From: Lepidostoma basale
Lineage: Eukaryota; Arthropoda; Insecta; Trichoptera; Lepidostomatidae
DNA: 64,000 bases
Direction of reading: 5' to 3'
NCBI GenBank assembly: GCA_022606425.2
Contig: JAHDVF020000100.1
Location: 124,001-188,000 of the forward strand
The notes beneath the pieces were generated by a model. That model was not told the origin of the DNA and did not search any database. It saw nothing but the letters and a program-made list of their open reading frames with translations. Within the stretch, counting starts at the first letter, position 1, and each line of letters begins with the position of its first letter. Positions 1-11,840 of this stretch are shown here, in pieces. The position numbers and the translations under genes are program-made.

Positions 1-1837
1 CCACCCCTTCAATTCCTCATCAACTACTATGGTAGTTCCATCCTGGTCACTGCACCAAATGTGATAGATTGAGCTTTCCCCGAGGAACCTAAGCAGAATC
101 CCTCCTAACCTTCCTCCGCGAATGGTGGAGCTTCCTCCAGTCATTCCCCCTTCAACCACCTATACGGAGCTTACGGGTGTTTTACCTTACGCGAGTTGGC
201 CTTCGTGATCGTCTAGAAATAATACCGTGTGACCCTTCGTTATGACCGATGTAATCCAAGCCCTTTTATTTGGCGAATACTGATAATTTCATTCTAAAGC
301 TAATCGTTCCTAACCCTTCCGAATATTCTAAGCAATCCTGACAAACCCACGTATAATCAAACTATATGTCTCTCAATATTTCCTAGGAACATCTAAACCA
401 AACAACCTAAAATATCTCTAAGTTTACAAAATATAAATTCAAAATATTATCTCTAGAAAATGTGGCAGCCCTGGAAGAAACATTCACACACAATATGGAA
501 CAAATACGATGTACAGTAATTTAAATCAGAGCGTAATGTAATAATGATGCAATAAAGAACAGCTTTCTGAAAGGTACAATTATATAGCAATTCAGTATCA
601 AAATATAATATATTAAGTATACGAGTATAAGGATTTGTGGGAACTGGGATATGATAGTGTTAGTATCGCGATGACCCAGATCTTTCGTCAATCTGGTGAT
701 TTTTCTCCACTGCTCCACAGCAGGATCGTCTGGTAACCAGACGACCTACTTCCCAACCCTTAATCAGTGGACCTGGGGATTCAAACCCATGAACCTGGCC
801 ATCACCCTATTAGGGGTTTTCGAAGTTCGGTCCACTCACCTTCGAGACAACCTCCACCAATAGACAGGTAGCAGGGTCTTTCACCATACTACCCCATATT
901 TCGTCTTTCGATGGGGTCCCGAAGCGCGCGATCCCAACCTCTCCTAGCTGTCTTCATTCATCAGCAGTCGGTCCACTCACCCTCGAGACAACCTCCACCA
1001 ATAGACAGATAGCAGGGTCTTTCACCATACTACCCCATATTTCGTCTTTCGATGGGGTCCCGAAGCGCGCGATCCCAACCTCTCCTAACTGTCTTCATTC
1101 ATCAGCAGTCGGTCCACTCATATTTATGTAGCATAATTTGCATGGGTCGAAGTTTATATGTTTATTTATATAGAAGATGGCAAATTTTGTTAGAACGCTA
1201 CATGTCCATAACTAAGATTTCAGTATTCGATGAGTTAGTGAATACCTGTTCGGGCGCGATGCGTTGGCCCGAGTGTTAGTGAACTATATTACATGCAGTA
1301 TAGGAAAGGTATCAATATATCATATATATATATATATATATTTAGGTACATGTATGTAATATTTTAACGTAAGCATAGTATAATCATGGAGTAAGCCGAA
1401 CGCATACGTTCCAATTTCCTGAAATATAAATTCTTAATTCTAGACTTAGCTTTCCGTCGTAAAACAGCTCAGGAAAACTGATTCTACTCTAGAATTTTTA
1501 AATCTGCAAATGCCGCGCCCCTCGTACCACTATACTTGTATACAAAATAAAATGATAATCAAAACAACAAACACCCACTGAATTTAATACCAAAAGCGAC
1601 CGCTTCCCGTCAGGTCAAAAGTCAACTGCCCCGAGCTACCTCTCTCCCTGGCCCACTACCCTTCCCCGCTCCCCGCGCCCCAAACCCATCCCCAAATCTT
1701 CCCCCTCGTCCCCCTCTGCTTCCCGCGCCCCTACACCCATCCCACTTGGTTAGGTGTTACATTTTCTAGTCATTTGAATTCATTTTCGTACATCTGAATT
1801 CACGTATCTCTCTCTACGATGGTTCAATACCATCACA
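1..1837 (-). repeat. 3' LTR of the LTR element (partial)
   Basis: This copy is missing about 55 bp at its outer end because the window begins inside it. It ends at 1837 with CCATCACA, directly next to the polypurine tract. It contains a 141-bp tandem repeat (829-1119) and a C-rich tract near 1620-1740. Confidence 0.85.
829..1119. repeat. Tandem repeat within the LTR, unit 141 bp
   Basis: Two units start with GGTCCACTCACC at 829 and 970, and the start of a third appears at 1111. The same array lies at 7199-7480 in the other LTR, except that the third-unit start is lost there. The units differ at only a few positions. Confidence 0.85.
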
Positions 1838-1847
1838 GTTCCCCCCT
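1838..1847 (-). other. Polypurine tract of the LTR element
   Basis: On the - strand AGGGGGGAAC lies immediately before the LTR start TGTGATGG. This is the expected position for the plus-strand primer of an LTR retrotransposon and independently supports the - orientation. Confidence 0.75.
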
Positions 1848-4567
1848 AGAGGAAACCAGGAAAACTCGGCAGAAAGTTTTCCGTTGCTTCCTCAATTCCA
1901 GGTAATTCGTTCCACCCTTGTTAATTTTCCTAGTAAGTTACCTTATTATGTTATTTAACCTATGATAATTGTCCTTTGACAGTACATTATTCTGCTGTCT
2001 TAACTACTAGCGTACCTACGCCTCGATATGCCAACACCTTCAATTCGAACTAATAATTTTGCCGCTACTTCTATTCCCTAGATTCTAGCAAGAATCTGAC
2101 GAGTAAAATATTTTTCTTCGTTTCGCTCCTTTTATTATCCTAAGTCACCGCAAAATATATAAGCGACAACGCTTTTTATCAATAAACCTCCCCCCTAGAA
2201 TCCGAAGACTTTATCAACCTCGTATTGGTGAAATCACAACTATTACTCATTTATTTCATTTTATTTTTATTGTTTCCAATTAGAATCTAATCTGGCAAAT
2301 TTGAACACAATATTATAACTAAAATTATATCGCCATGTCCCTATAAAAGAAATTCTTCCGGTCCACAAAATCAAATCAAATACAACTTTCCTCATCTCCC
2401 CCCTAAAACTCCAGCCCCTCAATTCCAAAGCACATATTTCGTTACATATTTTTACTCTCACGTGCACATGTACTCACACACCGTTATTTATTTACTTATT
2501 TTATCTATTTATTTGTATTTCATTTTATTATCATTATGTGTACATCATTTTATTTTATTTATTTATTATTATTATTATTATTATTTTTTTGAATACGAGC
2601 ATAAATTTACTACCTAGATCAAGGTCAAATTTTAACGCAATTATTACCTATTTAAAGCTACTTACTACTAAACTTATGCTATAATAACTATAATCTAAAC
2701 TAATAAAGACTGCATTGACCAGTCAGCCCTTTTCTAGTGAACCCTTGTGGTAATTGATTTTACAAACGACGCACTTAAAATATAACTTATCATAAATAAA
2801 ATAACTTATAATCTATTCCTTATAATAATCATAATCACTATTGCCGTTGTACCTATCTTTATTTAGTGACCCTATTACCTAGATCAAAAAATAATAATAA
2901 TGAATGATGAATAACGCATCTGGTTACTCGGACAATTTAAAATAGTTCTTATTCTAATTTCAATCTACCATTATGGTTCTAAACGTACCCCCCTAAGAAT
3001 TTCCTCATCACTATGATTGATAATTAGTTCTGCTGCTTTAAACATTTCTTGTAATTTGGTGACACACCTCGATCGATCGAACGCTCCCTAAAATAATAAC
3101 ATCAAGCTCCTAAGATTAAATAAAATAAATAACGTAAATTATTTTTGAAAAGATATATTATATACGCACGGTGCTAATTAAAGAAAGTCGAGAAAGTCGG
3201 AAGAAAGCGTGACGTGGTCAAATCAATAAAACCAAAAGGAGTTCCATTAGAAGTCGGAGCCATCGACGAGTGTCCGCTCCACGAATTATGAAAGTAGAAT
3301 CTCCGCAAAACATAACTGTAGAATTTTGCGACCATCTGTTGTTAAGTAATCTAATAATTTACTGAATTTCAGAAGAAATCTATTATATATATCGATGATA
3401 TATGGCCCTTATTTTTGATGACTGCGATAGTATTTATTGATTTTATAAAATCAGATTTTTTTTTTATACACCTAATTACGTTTGTATATATGTAAGTGAC
3501 CTATAACCGGCTGCCTCTGCGATTGAAATCCGATATACCTATACCTAACCATCATAGCTTATTATCGATATTTTTATTTATTAAGCCTTATAATTATCTT
3601 ACTCATATAATTTTTAATTTCCTATTGTATGTTTAAATATTTTATAATACCTACTCATCCGGATTTTCACACCTAGTCTTAGACTTATGTTAAAACTACG
3701 ATTAAGTTACAATACTTTATGAAAATATACAGTTAAACGATAAATTCAGATTTAAACGAAATCATCTTTAAATGCTAACATATTATACTACTTCGGTTGA
3801 TCTCCGTAATTGTTTATTCGACAATTATATAATTATTATAATTTAATAAGCATTATCCTATATTCCTTTTGAAATAAAATGTATTTGTATTTATGCATTC
3901 CACAATAATTGAGGATCATACTGAAATAACCTAAGGGTATGCCGCTCCATTTTGTTAAATATTATTTTAAAGTATCATAAAGTATCTTAATTTTTTTTCG
4001 TACAATTTAAGTATCGTCCTCGAACCTGTAATAATTTCGCAAATGCATGTCACATCGCCGTTCATTTCCTAGTATTTGTTATCGTGAACCCAACCCATGG
4101 CGACCTAAAACAACACCAGCTTGGCGAGACACTTGATCCATAAGGAGAATTCCATGAAATGCCAGCCTACAGAATACCAACTTGACACTATTGAAAAATT
4201 ATCACCTATTAACAAACCGTTCAGAATTTCATCCTCCGCTTCATTATTTTAACAAGTCTCAGCATCCGCAATAAATAACTCTATCTCCTTAAGATTTAAG
4301 CCCGACACATCGCCTAAAACTCAAGTATCAATATTTGTATTTTTTTTCGTTCCATCCGAAATTATTTAACGGCTAAAATTGTCGACACTTTAAAATTCCC
4401 AAAAATTAACAGTACCTTTAAGTGGTCTCCTCGGTATCTCTAGGATATCTCAGACCGCAACGTCCTAATATCCGACTGCAATTCGATTCATTTAAAATAT
4501 AATATTTTATTTTCCGCTTCGTAGATATTCACCTAAATTCCAACTTGCTGCAATTAATAATGATCAG

Positions 4568-4725
4568 CTAACTAACTAACCATCACGCCGTCTCCCCGAA
4601 AGGTCAGGCAGAAAGAGTGGACCGTCACACTCTAACCGATGCGGCACTCAATCCTTCTCTTTTCGCTCCGCGGGAGACGCGGAATGATGGGTTGCGAACC
4701 TCATCGCCACCAATAGGCATCTCCC
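4568..4725 (-). mobile_element. SINE fragment of the TTAG-tail family
   Basis: Reading from its 3' end on the + strand, CTAACTAACTAACC is followed by the shared LINE tail and then the GC-rich head that includes CGCGGGAGA. Homology to the full SINE at 41825-42299 stops at CATCTCCC (4725), so it is 5'-truncated. It is nested in the LTR element interior. Confidence 0.85.
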
Positions 4726-6217
4726 AAATCAATAATATTTATTTCGCATAATTGACACATCTGTATTTTAATTTACGATGGAAGTAACCTAAACTCTTAT
4801 TATTACTGATTTAATCATTACTCGCAATTCTATTTTATATAATTAACACATCTGTATTTCAAATTCGCAATGTACATAACTTAAAATTATTATCGATGAC
4901 CTATTGCTCATACGTAGAACATAAAGACATTAAATATAAATTTTGTAAACTAGCCATTATAAAATATATATCCTATCCTATTCCGTATTCATAAACTATT
5001 ATAATTATATATTTAACTAAAATTACCGAGCTATGTCCTTCTTTTACTGGGACAGTCGAAATCCAAGGAGGTACTCGTTATTATACATGGTCCCTAAATG
5101 ATTCAATATTTTAGTCACGACCCATTTATTTATTGCTTTCCTTATTAATAATATTATTTACATCTCCTTAGCAAGCAAAAAATATTTGTACTACTACGGC
5201 GACCTAACCGATCTTAGAAATATCCTAATGTCACCACTTGACTCGAACTAATTTATGGTTATTTTGGCGTGAAGAAATTAATGTGTACCTATCCAAGATT
5301 ATGGAAAAATACAAACCAAGAAGAACGTTATTGACTCAAGACACATGTTTGCCATTCTAGATCCCTCGCTGCAGTTTTTAGAAGTATGAAAAAACGTAGG
5401 TGGTAACAAACCTTTTTTACAAACTACATTTACGAAATAAATATAACTCTCGATATTACTAATTCCCAATATTTTAAGCATGAATTCAATCTCGTCACGA
5501 TCATACATCTTAACTAACTTAAATACTATATTCTACTCTAAGTATACTAATAATAGCGGGGCCCTTAAAATTTTTTGCAAATATGCTAATTCGGTACATA
5601 ATCATAATATTTATTTATTTATTTAGCGTACTCTCAAAAGTGTGATTAGAATATACATGAGTCTATAATGCAATGGATGTTTTAATGGTTACTTTAGTTG
5701 ATCTCAAATATACGATTAACCTGTCAATAATTTAATATAATTTAAAGATTACTCTAATTGGTCTCAAATATAATTTCAAGCTGACGATAATTTAATAGAA
5801 TAGCGTTACTTATGAATAATAATATTTACATTCACCTTTTTCTAAATTCTCGAAATATTATTCTACAATAACAAAATTATGATAATAATATTTTATTCCT
5901 ATTAAACCTACCGAAAGTGAACTAAAGTTGTGTTTCAATACTAAACTTTCTATAATATGTTCGGAGTTCTCTTTAAATATTCAAATCATAACCTAAATAC
6001 CACGCCGATAATTATATTCGAAACGATACGCGACCCCTGCATAGAGCATCCTAGAATACCTTCCTAGAAAACCTGCACACTGTCTACGAATCCTAGCTAG
6101 GGTTGGCATAAATATCTAGCGATGAATAATTTTTTAAAACAATTTAAATTTTTAAACTAATTAAATAAATATGCATAATAATGAAATTATCAAGTAATGC
6201 TTTAAACCAAACTCCTG

Positions 6218-6240
6218 GTCACGCGCAGCAAATGTGGTGA
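6218..6240 (-). repeat. Degenerate copy of the primer-site/LTR-end module
   Basis: TCCTGGTCACGCGCAGCA followed by AATGTGGTGA repeats, with changes, the sequence across the real primer site and LTR end 80 bp away. It lies in the interior, downstream of the primer site in element orientation. Confidence 0.6.
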
Positions 6241-6296
6241 AATGCCCTGTCCACGAGGACACCTAGGGTGGAAGGATTCCTCTCCTTCTCCAGTCC

Positions 6297-6313
6297 TCCT
6301 GGTCACGGCACCA
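6297..6313 (-). other. Primer binding site, tRNA-His type
   Basis: The + strand reads TCCTGGTCACGGCACCA. This matches what I expect for the 3' end of a eukaryotic tRNA-His: T-stem end, acceptor strand UCACGGC, discriminator A, CCA. The - strand of the element would therefore anneal that tRNA. It lies 2 nt from the LTR end. The tRNA match is from knowledge of tRNA-His and was not searched. Confidence 0.7.
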
Positions 6314-6315
6314 AA

Positions 6316-8201
6316 TGTGGTGAAACGAGCTGGGCACCGATGAGAAACCTAACTGTGATGAGATCGCCTCCCACCCCTTCAATTCCTCATCAACTACTAT
6401 GGTAGTTCCATCCTGGTCACTGCACCAAATGTGATAGATTGAGCTTTCCCCGAGGAACCTAAGCAGAATCCCTCCTAACCTTCCTCCGCGAATGGTGGAG
6501 CTTCCTCCAGTCATTCCCCCTTCAACCACCTATACGGAGCTTACGGGTGTTTTACCTTACGCGAGTTGGCCTTCGTGATCGTCTAGAAATAATACCGTGT
6601 GACCCTTCGTTATGACCGATGTAATCCAAGCCCTTTTATTTGGCGAATACTGATAATTTCATTCTAAAGCTAATCGTTCCTAACCCTTCCGAATATTCTA
6701 AGCAATCCTGACAAACCCACGTATAATCAAACTATATGTCTCTCAATATTTCCTAGGAACATCTAAACCAAACAACCTAAAATATCTCTAAGTTTACAAA
6801 ATATAAATTCAAAATATTATCTCTAGAAAATGTGGCAGCCCTGGAAGAAACATTCACACACAATATGGAACAAATACGATGTACAGTAATTTAAATCAGA
6901 GCGTAATGTAATAATGATGCAATAAAGAACAGCTTTCTGAAAGGTACAATTATATAGCAATTCAGTATCAAAATATAATATATTAAGTATACGAGTATAA
7001 GGATTTGTGGGAACTGGGATATGATAGTGTTAGTATCGCGATGACCCAGATCTTTCGTCAATCTGGTGATTTTTCTCCACTGCTCCACAGCAGGATCGTC
7101 TGGTAACCAGACGACCTACTTCCCAACCCTTAATCAGTGGACCTGGGGATTCAAACCCATGAACCTGGCCATCACCCTATTAGGGGTTTTCGAAGTTCGG
7201 TCCACTCACCTTCGAGACAACCTCCACCAATAGACAGGTAGCAGGGTCTTTCACCATACTACCCCATATTTCGTCTTTCGATGGGGTCCCGAAGCGCGCG
7301 ATCCCAACCTCTCCTAGCTGTCTTCATTCATCAGCAGTCGGTCCACTCACCCTCGAGACAACCTCCACCAATAGACAGATAGCAGGGTCTTTCACCATAC
7401 TACCCCATATTTCGTCTTTCGATGGGGTCCCGAAGCGCGCGATCCCAACCTCTCCTAACTGTCTTCATTCATCAGCAGTCAACCATATTTATGTAGCATA
7501 ATTTGCATGGGTCGAAGTTTATATGTTTATTTATATAGAAGATGGCAAATTTTGTTAGAACGCTACATGTCCATAACTAAGATTTCAGTATTCGATGAGT
7601 TAGTGAATACCTGTTCGGGCGCGATGCGTTGGCCCGAGTGTTAGTGAACTATATTACATGCAGTATAGGAAAGGTATCAATATATCATATATATATATAT
7701 ATATATTTAGGTACATGTATGTAATATTTTAACGTAAGCATAGTATAATCATGGAGTAAGCCGAACGCATACGTTCCAATTTCCTGAAATATAAATTCTT
7801 AATTCTAGACTTAGCTTTCCGTCGTAAAACAGCTCAGGAAAACTGATTCTACTCTAGAATTTTTAAATCTGCAAATGCCGCGCCCTCGTACCACTATACT
7901 TGTATACAAAATAAAATGATAATCAAAACAACAAACACCCACTGAATTTAATACCAAAAGCGACCGCTTCCCGTCAGGTCAAAAGTCAACTGCCCCGAGC
8001 TACCTCTCTCCCTGGCCCACTACCCTTCCCCGCTCCCCGCGCCCCAAACCCATCCCCAAATCTTCCCCCTCGTCCCCCTCTGCTTCCCGCGCCCCTACAC
8101 CCATCCCACTTGGTTAGGTGTTACATTTTCTAGTCATTTGAATTCATTTTCGTACATCTGAATTCACGTATCTCTCTCTACGATGGTTCAATACCATCAC
8201 A
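6316..8201 (-). repeat. 5' LTR of the LTR element (complete, 1886 bp)
   Basis: On the - strand it begins TGTGATGG at 8201 and ends CACCACA at 6316, next to the primer site. It contains an internal module at 6413-6436 that looks like an older primer site plus LTR end, and the 141-bp tandem repeat at 7199-7480. The outer flank after 8201 is AAGTATTAG; the matching target duplication would be left of the window. Confidence 0.8.
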
Positions 8202-8302
8202 AAGTATTAGTCGTAACTTTGTATTGCGGATTCATGGAATAATGTCTCTTTTTTTTAAATTTGTACAAATTTTAATTAAAAAAATAAAACATTGATCAAA
8301 AA

Positions 8303-8440
8303 GGTGTTTTCAACTATTTCCACGTTTGTCTTTATTTCGAAATCGACAAGTTTCGCCAGTATGTCGATGTCAGCAAGTCTGGCAAAACCGGTCGCTATCG
8401 AAATAAAGACAAAAGTGGAAGTAATTAAAAATCTCAGTTT
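8303..8440. repeat. Foldback repeat, hammerhead-like family B
   Basis: Inverted arms share CCACNTTTGTCTTTATTTCG and its complement CGAAATAAAGACAAAAGTGG around a centre near 8363. The right arm carries a hammerhead-like string: TGTCGATGTCAGC, loop, TCTGGCAAAACCGGTC. The GAAA is changed to AAAA, so it is probably inactive. Confidence 0.65.
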
Positions 8441-8658
8441 TATTTAATTATTATGTAAAATGGACATCCATCAAGAGATTTCGATAAAATTATTCGATTA
8501 TAATAAAACTTATAGCATAACATAAACTAATTTTAAGATAGATATGGGTTAAGGAAGAATAGATCGAGGAATGGGAAAGAAAATGCGGAATGAAGAAAAA
8601 TAATAATAAAATAAAATATAGAAACTTTGTAAAGAAGCTATTACTTGGTGGTTTGACA

Positions 8659-8886
8659 TATTTAAAATTAGAATTAAACACTTTTATAACGTTGTATAAA
8701 ACCACTTTATTTTGAATCAGGAGCGCCAACCGGTTTCACTCTGTAACCAGCTTTGTCAGGGCTATACACAAACTTTGTGTATAGCCCTGAAGCTCGTTAC
8801 ACAGTGAAACCGGTTGGCGCTCCTGACACAAAATAAAGTGGTTTTATACAACGTTATAAAAGTGTTGAATTCTAATTTTAAAATAT
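8659..8886. repeat. Foldback element with ACCGGTTGG hammerhead-like arms
   Basis: Two arms of about 110 bp (8659-8771 and 8773-8886) are near-perfect inverted copies meeting at GGGCTATACACAAA. Each arm contains GTGAAACCGGTTGGCGCTCC, preceded by CCTGACAAAGC in one arm and CCTGAAGC in the other. Both look like decayed forms of the intact core at 50963-50995 (- strand). Confidence 0.75.
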
Positions 8887-8889
8887 AGA

Positions 8890-9900
8890 AAGTTCTTGTA
8901 ATGGTTTATTTAATAAACGCTTTAAACACTTCGAAGGCTCGTTCATTGAAACAGGATTCTGTTTTTATATTCCGAAGCCAAAATAGCTTCAGGCCGGAAT
9001 ATTGAACAATAATACAGTTTATATTCAAGATCGATGAAGCTGTTCAAACTTCGTTAGAAACGTTAAGCATCAATTAACGTCTGCGGTGTATTGTGTGCCA
9101 CAATAACCGAGAGGCAAATAGGTTAATGAATATTCATATTTTCTCTGGCTGATACAAGGTGCGCTTCGTTTGGGTGCTTCCACCGTCGCACTAACGTCTG
9201 TTCCATGTAATCTAACAAGGACTAGTATTAAATTAAATTTACCCCGACTAAATCACCGCTAACATCTGACAACTGTTATTGCACCGTTCAAATTAAATCC
9301 GGAGCACTCTTTGATTATGTACATGCATAATATAGCTACAGCCCGGGAACATGAGGAACGAATGAGCTCGAGACCCGAGCGCCGCTGCTGAAATCATATT
9401 GGAATCATTTGCATAGAACCACGCGGCAAGAATGGATTAAATCCATACGTTTAATCAACTGTAGCCATGCCTTTAGCGAAAGTGCTGAGACTGAAGGCGG
9501 CTTGAGTCTGCGCCAAGAAAATTGAGGTCTCTCCATATCTAGTTCATATTTCTTCATTACAAATTGATGTCGTTTCTCATACATTATTAATCACATGTTA
9601 TGTAATTAAGCTAACATACATTTCGATTTCCAGCAAGTAACATTAACATTGGTTTGTTTGATACTATTCGTATTAAGTAAAGTGCTCAAAGATATTTATG
9701 GAACGTACTTAAATCACAAATATTTGATAAAATTATTTTAAAACGAAACATATAGATTAAAATTGTGTATTGTGTTTAAAACACAAGTATAAATACATAA
9801 TATTTTTTTTTTACAATTATGTCAAAATCTAAATAATGTAATTAAAACTGAAAACGCCACGTAACAAATGACACGTTTTTTATACCTTAAGCGTATATAC
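8890..9900. other. No gene seen; unique-looking sequence
   Basis: No convincing coding frame. The stretch 9340-9545 is less AT-rich than its surroundings and does not match the repeats in this window, so it may be ancestral intronic or intergenic sequence. Confidence 0.5.
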
Positions 9901-10000
9901 ATTTGATAATGTCTTAGCAAGGCGAAACATAGCATTCCTATAAAATATAACAAAACTTCTAAAAAAACTGACGTTTTCATTCGTATAATTATAAATATTA
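9901..10000 (+). repeat. Hammerhead-like family A unit
   Basis: ATTTGATAATGTCTTAGC is followed by AAGGCGAAACATAG, then an AT-rich stretch and GACGTTTTCATTCGTAT. This is the standard order of family A: core, AATAAA-rich spacer, terminal ACGTTTTCATTCGTATTAATT. Confidence 0.65.
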
Positions 10001-11120
10001 TTATGATTATTGCAAAACAATATTTTAACACGAAGATAGTGCTATATAAAAAAAACGTTGATAATTATGCATTAAAAAATTGAAATGTTATTGTATAAAT
10101 GTACAGCTATAAGTGTTTTCAATTACTTTAATTTAACACTGTAATATTAAAAACAATAGTAATTGAATAGAATAGCATATAATCTATTGTTAAATATTAA
10201 TTAGAGGTTTCAGATTGAGGGTTTGTTTGAAAACGCGTTATATACGAGTAAGTAAAACGTTGAATAGTTGATTAAGGTGAAAACACAAAGCTTAGATTTT
10301 AGTAATTTTGTGTGGATAAATCAAATTATTTACGGTTTGGTATTGTGTTACCACACACAACGCGGAGTAGCTACTTATACAATATCTGAAGAGTATAATA
10401 ATTCTGGAACATGGAATGTTAAAATAAAGGAACACGTTCTTAGGCCTATTTCTGATGATGTGGGATGCTTGTCAGCGCCTCAAGGTAAATCCTGGGATCC
10501 CGGGATAAAGGCTTCGAGAGCGACGCGAAGGGCATATAACAACACAATATATTCCGTAGAAATTATATTTTGATAAATATATAATTCTCGAATTACATTA
10601 CGGAAATTAATTGTATTTATTGTTCAAAGATAATCTATTTAAATCGTATTATGGGTAATACGAAATATTACCTCTCTAACTTCACGCATAATGGAAGGGT
10701 TTTTAATTACGCTGTTAGGATAATGGGCGAAAAATGTAAACGAGTTAAAGCAATTATGTGGGTACTATTTCGATTAATCTAACGCTTTAAGTTTGATAAC
10801 AAATATTAATTTTTCAATTAACTAGGCAAAGTTTTACGATTTCCGAAGGATATTTATTTGAACTTTCAATGAACGATCACTTTTCATCGCTTCGTCACAT
10901 GATGCTTTAGCCTCATTTTTTTGCTTAACCTACACACCTATTACTTAAAAGTTCTACGTATAGCATTGGAATTAGGATGAAAAGAAAATGAATACGAAAT
11001 TAATTTTATTCCTCATAATTTTTAATTTCAACCCATTTCAGCACTAAAACCCGATTGAAACTAAAATCACGTGGAATAAAACATTTTTTTTCGTCATTTA
11101 CAATGAACATTTACCTATGT
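10001..11120. other. No gene seen
   Basis: A 101-codon open frame at 10268-10573 lacks recognisable domains and has no supporting splice context. The rest is AT-rich with frequent stops. Confidence 0.45.
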
Positions 11121-11124
11121 AGAA

Positions 11125-11590
11125 CGGAAGAAGGTATTATGAACAAAACTATGAAAGGATCGCTGGGTTGGTTCGGATATGGAGAATGGAGAAAGAATGG
11201 TTAAGAACTAACTAACTCACTAACTAACTAACCATCACTCCGTCTCCCCGAAGGGGTAGGCAGAAAGAATGGACTGCCACACTTTTCTTTCCTGACATAT
11301 TTCTCTCGCTTCCTCAACATTCATACTTCGTGTCATGCACGCGCGTCGATTTCTCTGACTCCTCACATGGCCGACATTCAATATTTGATTTATTTGATAG
11401 TATACGTTAATGATGTAAATGGAGTACGGAGTCGAAGTAGACCGAGGAAAACATGGCATGATCAAATTAATCAAATTTTGAAGGTTGGTCCTAACAGAAG
11501 TCGGAAGAATCAACATGCGTGTATGACTCGTTGTATGAATGCGGAAGAAGCTGGAGAAGAGGTGTGTCAGGAAATAGAAGTGTGATGGTT
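11125..11590 (+). mobile_element. TTAG-tail LINE remnant split by an opposite-strand LINE tail
   Basis: The + strand shows KTMKGSLGWFGYG at 11145-11185 and resumes at 11399 with NDVNGVRSRSRPRKTWHDQI and MTRCMNAEEA, both typical of the C-terminus of the LINE at 40303-41242. Between them (about 11209-11398) lies a - strand tail that begins with CTAACTAACTAACC on the + strand and reads back through SILSAYPFGE. The outer LINE is therefore interrupted by a younger copy. Confidence 0.7.
11209..11398 (-). mobile_element. TTAG-tail LINE, 3' fragment (nested)
   Basis: About 190 bp. Its coding strand reads MTRSMNVEEAREICQERKVW and then SILSAYPFGETE, followed by TGA and the GTTAGTTAG tail. It is strongly 5'-truncated, as expected for LINE copies made by target-primed reverse transcription. 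Confidence 0.8.
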
Positions 11591-11840
11591 TGTTGTTGAA
11601 CATTTACCAATAAATTCAATCAACATTAAATAATGGAATATTTTCATCAATTTTTACTACTAAAGATTTGAATAAAATTTGTAATACATCAAATATGTAT
11701 TATATTGATGAAAGCATTTTTTAAATATAAGCAAAATAAATTACCTTTGCAGGAGCATAATATACTCGTATAATAAAATCGTGTCACAAAACGTAACGTT
11801 TATGCACGGTATTGTAGAAAAAGTTTATGCACGGTATTGT

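Larger units (their letters stand above)
1838..6296 (-). other. Non-coding interior of the LTR element
   Basis: About 4.5 kb lies between polypurine tract and primer site. It is AT-rich with stops in all frames, and no gag-pol motifs were seen. A SINE fragment is nested at 4568-4725. A large non-coding interior resembles the LARD class of derivative LTR elements. Confidence 0.7.
1..8201 (-). mobile_element. Non-autonomous LTR retrotransposon, left end cut by window
   Basis: Positions 1-1837 and 6371-8201 are nearly identical direct copies. Their shared right end is CCATCACA and the inner end of the right copy is TGTGGTG, so the termini are TG...CA type with imperfect inverted ends. Read on the - strand, the order is 5' LTR (6316-8201), primer binding site (6297-6313), interior, polypurine tract (1838-1847), 3' LTR (1837 to beyond position 1). 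The ~4.5 kb interior has no open frame above about 70 codons and no protease, reverse transcriptase or integrase motif I can recognise, so the element would need proteins from a relative. The two LTRs differ mainly by a short indel near 1111/7481 and one C near 1518, which implies a fairly recent insertion. Gypsy versus BEL/Pao cannot be decided without coding sequence. Confidence 0.85.

Noticed and set aside
1620..1740. C-rich block as a coding or promoter region
   Set aside because: It is a low-complexity CCC-rich tract inside the LTR and repeats identically in the second LTR.
1837..6316. Gag-pol coding region of the LTR element
   Set aside because: No frame above about 70 codons and no catalytic motif on either strand.
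10268..10573. 101-codon open frame as a gene
   Set aside because: No domain, no splice signals, no homology I recognise; composition like the AT-rich surroundings.
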